Of a stretch of DNA of 64,000 bases, positions 61,328 through 64,000 are shown one piece after another. This DNA comes from Methanolinea mesophila (GTDB taxonomy: Archaea > Halobacteriota > Methanomicrobia > Methanomicrobiales > Methanospirillaceae), in the NCBI RefSeq assembly GCF_017873855.1, contig NZ_JAGGKR010000001.1, forward strand, positions 496,001 through 560,000, in the 5' to 3' direction. The notes below the pieces were generated by a model, which was not told the origin of the DNA, made no database searches, and saw nothing but the letters and a program-made list of their open reading frames with translations. How positions within the stretch are numbered: position 1 is the stretch's first letter; the number at the start of each line of letters is the position of its first letter. A program made the translations under genes and the position numbers.

Positions 61328-63255
61328 ACTTTTTCGGACTCGTACACCGGTGGATTGAACGGGATCCCCTTCGGTACCAGCAGCTGCTGGGAAACATAAT
61401 ATCCGCCCGGATCGGGATGACCCTGGAACGTTACCTCACCCTCTCGATCCAGGTCTCTCTCCTTTCAGGGGTCGGGTTTGCAATATTCGGCTGGTGGATG
61501 GCCGGGATACTCTTTTCCAGTTCGTACACCCAGGGATATACCGGGATCTACAATATCCTGCAGGTACCCTTTCCCAGCATCCAGCCGTCACCGGGGATGC
61601 TTCTCTGGTGGCAGATCGCCGGGGCATTGTTCGCCTTCCTTCTGGGGTTCTTCTTCGTGTATTATATCGCCTTGAAATACCCCGGCATGCAGAAGAGCAG
61701 CAGGGCAACCAAGATCAACCTGACCATCCACAATGCGGTGGCCTACATGTACGCCATGCGGAAGGGAGGCGCGGAACTGATGGTAATATTCCGTTCTCTC
61801 TCGGAAAGCGCATCGATTTACGGCGAAGTTGCGATGGAGTTCCGACAGGTGGTCAGGGACGCGGATTTCTTCGGGTACGATGTGATCTCAGCCCTCCGTC
61901 ACCTGATGGAGACCACTCCCTCGGAGAAGATGAAGCAGTTCCTCGAGGACATGATCTCGGTAATCGAGAGCGGCGGGGATCTTGCCTCATTTCTGTCCAA
62001 CCGGGTCCGGCTTTTCCAGGAAGAGGCGCGATTCGAACAGAAACAGTTCCTGAACTTCCTCTCCCTTGTGGCGGAGTCCTACGTGACGCTCTTCGTTGCC
62101 GGACCTCTGTTCCTGATCATCATCATGGTGGTGATGGGACTGGTGGGCGGACTTGCCGCACTCCAGATGACCATGGTCGTGTACATGCTGCTCCCGATCG
62201 GCTCCACGATATTCATCGTCCTCATCGATATCATCTCCATCAAGAGCGAAATCGTCCAGCGCTACACTTTTGTAAAATGGCTCCACGAATATTCGGACGT
62301 CCGGGTTTTCAAGAAAACGGGGGAAGAGATCTTCTTCGCCAAGCTCGTCCGGTACGATCAGTTAAGGAATGTCAGGAATTTTCTCCGCCATCCCCTGCAG
62401 TTTTTTACCCGTCATTACAATGCCACCCTTTTAATAACCGTCCCGATCGCAGTTGCGTATATCGCCGCCGTACTGGTAATTACTCCCCATTACACGAACG
62501 TCGAGACCTATATCGACGTGATCGATGATCATCTCATAATTATCCTGCTCATCGTGCTTGTCCCGTACTCTGTATTCTATGAGTTGTGGCGAAGGAATAT
62601 CCAGGGAATGGAATCCCTGATCCCCGAGTTCCTGGAGCGGATGGCAGGTATAAACCAGGTCGGACTCACCATCGCCCAGGCGATCTCAATTATGGTAAAT
62701 ACCAACCTCGGGCTCCTTTCTTATGAGATAAGGAGAATCAAACGCGATATCGATTGGGGCGCGACGTTCTCTGATGCACTGCTCCGGTTCGAAGACAGGG
62801 TTCGGACACCCCTGATTGCCCGTACCGTGGTGTTAATCACAAAAGCAAGCAGGATGAGCGGTTCTATCGGGGATGTACTGGCTATCGCCGCGAGCGATGC
62901 CAAAATGACCGATACCCTGAAACGCGAGCGTCTCTCGGATATGTTCATCTATACCGCGATCATTTACCTCGCGTTCATCGTGTTCCTATTCGTGGTCGGA
63001 GTCATCTCAAGCCAGTTCATCCCCGTGCTCGGAACCATAAACACTTCCGGGGTCCCCACGGGGACCGGCCTTTCAGGTATCACTCCGATCGGTCTGCAAT
63101 CCATAAAAAGACTGATGTACCACGCAGTGCTGGTGCAGGCCCTGTTCTCAGGCCTTATCGCGGGCCAGATGGGAGAGGGGTCGCTCAAATCCGGACTGAA
63201 GCATTCCTGTATTATGCTGATCATCACCCTGCTGGTCTTCAACTATATCATTTGA
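61324..63255 (+). CDS. Secretion platform membrane protein with two T2SSF domains (TadC/ArlJ-type)
   Basis: Inner-membrane platform protein of 643 residues, partner of the motor ATPase. It contains two type II secretion F domains (around 150-300 with MRKGGAELMVIFRSLSES, and around 440-590 with MAGINQVGLTIAQAIS), each followed by paired hydrophobic helices, giving about nine membrane segments. Archaeal platforms of this double-F size belong to the TadC/archaellar ArlJ group. It overlaps the ATPase gene by 4 bases; the next gene starts 17 bases after its stop. Confidence 0.94.
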   Translation: MNFFGLVHRWIERDPLRYQQLLGNIISARIGMTLERYLTLSIQVSLLSGVGFAIFGWWMAGILFSSSYTQGYTGIYNILQVPFPSIQPSPGMLLWWQIAGALFAFLLGFFFVYYIALKYPGMQKSSRATKINLTIHNAVAYMYAMRKGGAELMVIFRSLSESASIYGEVAMEFRQVVRDADFFGYDVISALRHLMETTPSEKMKQFLEDMISVIESGGDLASFLSNRVRLFQEEARFEQKQFLNFLSLVAESYVTLFVAGPLFLIIIMVVMGLVGGLAALQMTMVVYMLLPIGSTIFIVLIDIISIKSEIVQRYTFVKWLHEYSDVRVFKKTGEEIFFAKLVRYDQLRNVRNFLRHPLQFFTRHYNATLLITVPIAVAYIAAVLVITPHYTNVETYIDVIDDHLIIILLIVLVPYSVFYELWRRNIQGMESLIPEFLERMAGINQVGLTIAQAISIMVNTNLGLLSYEIRRIKRDIDWGATFSDALLRFEDRVRTPLIARTVVLITKASRMSGSIGDVLAIAASDAKMTDTLKRERLSDMFIYTAIIYLAFIVFLFVVGVISSQFIPVLGTINTSGVPTGTGLSGITPIGLQSIKRLMYHAVLVQALFSGLIAGQMGEGSLKSGLKHSCIMLIITLLVFNYII

Positions 63256-63272
63256 GGGATTCGGAGGACCCG

Positions 63273-63785
63273 GTGAACCTGATGACAAAAAATTCTGATA
63301 TGGAGTTTCCGGGATGGCCTTCAGGTTCGGTGCTCCTGATAGAGGGCAGCGCCTCTTTCCTGGTCGTAGGCCTCGCAGGAGCAAGATTTCCTCTCTGCAT
63401 CGAGACGATGGAGGAAGAGTACTGCGAGACCGTAGATGCCCATCATCTTATCGCGGTATCCGCTCCCGAAGGCGGAGACTATTCGCCTGCACTCATGCTG
63501 ATGGAACTGGTGAGGAGCTACCGGTTTCCTCTGGTGGTACTCCCCCGGAACCATCCCGGATCCCGCAGGCTCCGGTACGTCGTCTCTGCCGGACCGGAGA
63601 TACTGCTCTCCTGCGGGATCTCTCGCGGTACACATCCCGAACAGCACCTGCTCTGTTCTTCTCCCGAACTGGCGGGAATAACCCTCCTGGCGGACGAAAA
63701 AAAGGTTACTGTCCGGAATATCCCTTCCGGAATAACCGCGGGGGTGAGGGCCCTGCCACTCCATGACCGCGGAGGCGTCGAATGA
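63273..63785 (+). CDS. Unknown 170-residue protein after the secretion platform
   Basis: I do not recognise this protein. It is soluble, without signal or membrane segments, and rich in beta/alpha alternation (SGSVLLIEGSASFLVVGLAG, HLIAVSAPEGGDYSPALMLM, RYVVSAGPEILLSCGI). It starts with GTG at 63273, chosen because GGAGG lies 5 bases upstream; an ATG at 63282 and an upstream TTG at 63252 are alternatives. The position suggests co-transcription with the motor and platform genes and a possible accessory role. The next gene is a separate unit with its own promoter region. Confidence 0.7.
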   Translation: MNLMTKNSDMEFPGWPSGSVLLIEGSASFLVVGLAGARFPLCIETMEEEYCETVDAHHLIAVSAPEGGDYSPALMLMELVRSYRFPLVVLPRNHPGSRRLRYVVSAGPEILLSCGISRGTHPEQHLLCSSPELAGITLLADEKKVTVRNIPSGITAGVRALPLHDRGGVE

Positions 63786-63956
63786 AAATTCTCGCCCTTT
63801 CTCATCATTTGATCGGAATGCCGTAAACCCGATTATTAAAATTTCTTCAGAAATTCGTTATTTCCCTTATCGGAGGCGTTTTCTGGATAAATTATAGAAC
63901 AACAGGTATAAGAACAATTCCTGTCAAATATTTGAATGCCGTGAGAGGAGGGTTGG

Positions 63957-64000
63957 ATGAAGACTGAGGTATTGCAACAGATCAAGAAGTCAGAAGAAGA
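63957..64000 (+). CDS. Probable A-type ATP synthase subunit H, N-terminus (partial)
   Basis: The last 44 bases open with MKTEVLQQIKKSEEE after a strong ribosome site (GAGGAGGG about 4 bases before the ATG). The charged helical start is what is expected for AhaH, the peripheral-stalk subunit that leads the archaeal A-type ATP synthase operon. Only 14 codons are visible, so the call is tentative. TATA-like AAATTATAG lies near 63889-63897. Confidence 0.5.
   Translation, partial: MKTEVLQQIKKSEE

Overview
The window looks like chromosome of a moderately GC-rich methanogenic euryarchaeon, most likely of the order Methanomicrobiales. Archaeal markers are a group II chaperonin (thermosome), eIF5A, membrane LonB, Nob1, a GfcR-type PRTase regulator, class III PRPP synthase, Trm-G10, TATA-box promoters with T-rich terminators, and what looks like the first codons of an A-type ATP synthase operon at the right edge. 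Bacterial-type genes common in mesophilic methanogens are also present: UvrABC, GrpE-DnaK-DnaJ and Ku/LigD-type end joining. I see no rRNA, CRISPR array, prophage or intact insertion sequence. One tRNA, tRNA-Ser(CGA), is present.

Layout. 1-3.7 kb: uvrA (3' end)-uvrC-uvrB. 4.2-8.3 kb: a 1383-residue secreted protein with ten TIG-like and five PKD repeats, followed by an 850-base gap. 9.2-12 kb: M42 peptidase, aminotransferase and hexuloisomerase, divergent from a solitary DpnA-like DNA methylase and an M20 amidohydrolase. 14-19 kb: an ACT-ACT-metallo-beta-lactamase fusion, a receiver-PAS protein, an Nbp35/Mrp ATPase with a small partner, and an RNase H. 18.8-25 kb: two tandem PEBP proteins, a sodium symporter, eIF5A, an inositol-phosphatase/NAD-kinase pair and a DUF169 protein. 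25-33 kb: PP2C phosphatase, Trm-G10, a PfpI protein, the grpE-dnaK-dnaJ operon and a Zn-ribbon/PUA/PAPS-reductase protein. 33-39.5 kb: purH and a branched-chain amino-acid operon whose first gene has a broken start. 39.6-42.6 kb: a three-gene non-homologous end-joining operon. 42.8-46.2 kb: surface-glycan genes and a thioesterase. 46.7-50 kb: a lipoprotein, tRNA-Ser, a small beta-grasp protein and the thermosome. 50-52.9 kb: prs-rtcA-nob1-gfcR. 53-57.8 kb: lonB-tldD-tldE-bofA. 58-63.8 kb: two KaiC-like proteins divergent from a secretion ATPase/membrane-platform pair.

The most notable observations are: (i) the end-joining operon, with a separate polymerase, Ku, and a ligase carrying its phosphoesterase domain at the C-terminus; (ii) a family of GC-rich, near-palindromic intergenic repeats at four loci, each between convergent genes and the best one about 240 bp long; (iii) the citramalate/isopropylmalate synthase gene, whose well-placed promoter and ATG are one base out of frame with the body; (iv) a KaiC-like pair, one with a destroyed Walker A, facing a pilus/secretion-type motor; and (v) the double-ACT/metallo-beta-lactamase fusion.

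All functional assignments come from reading motifs and family memory. No database search was run.
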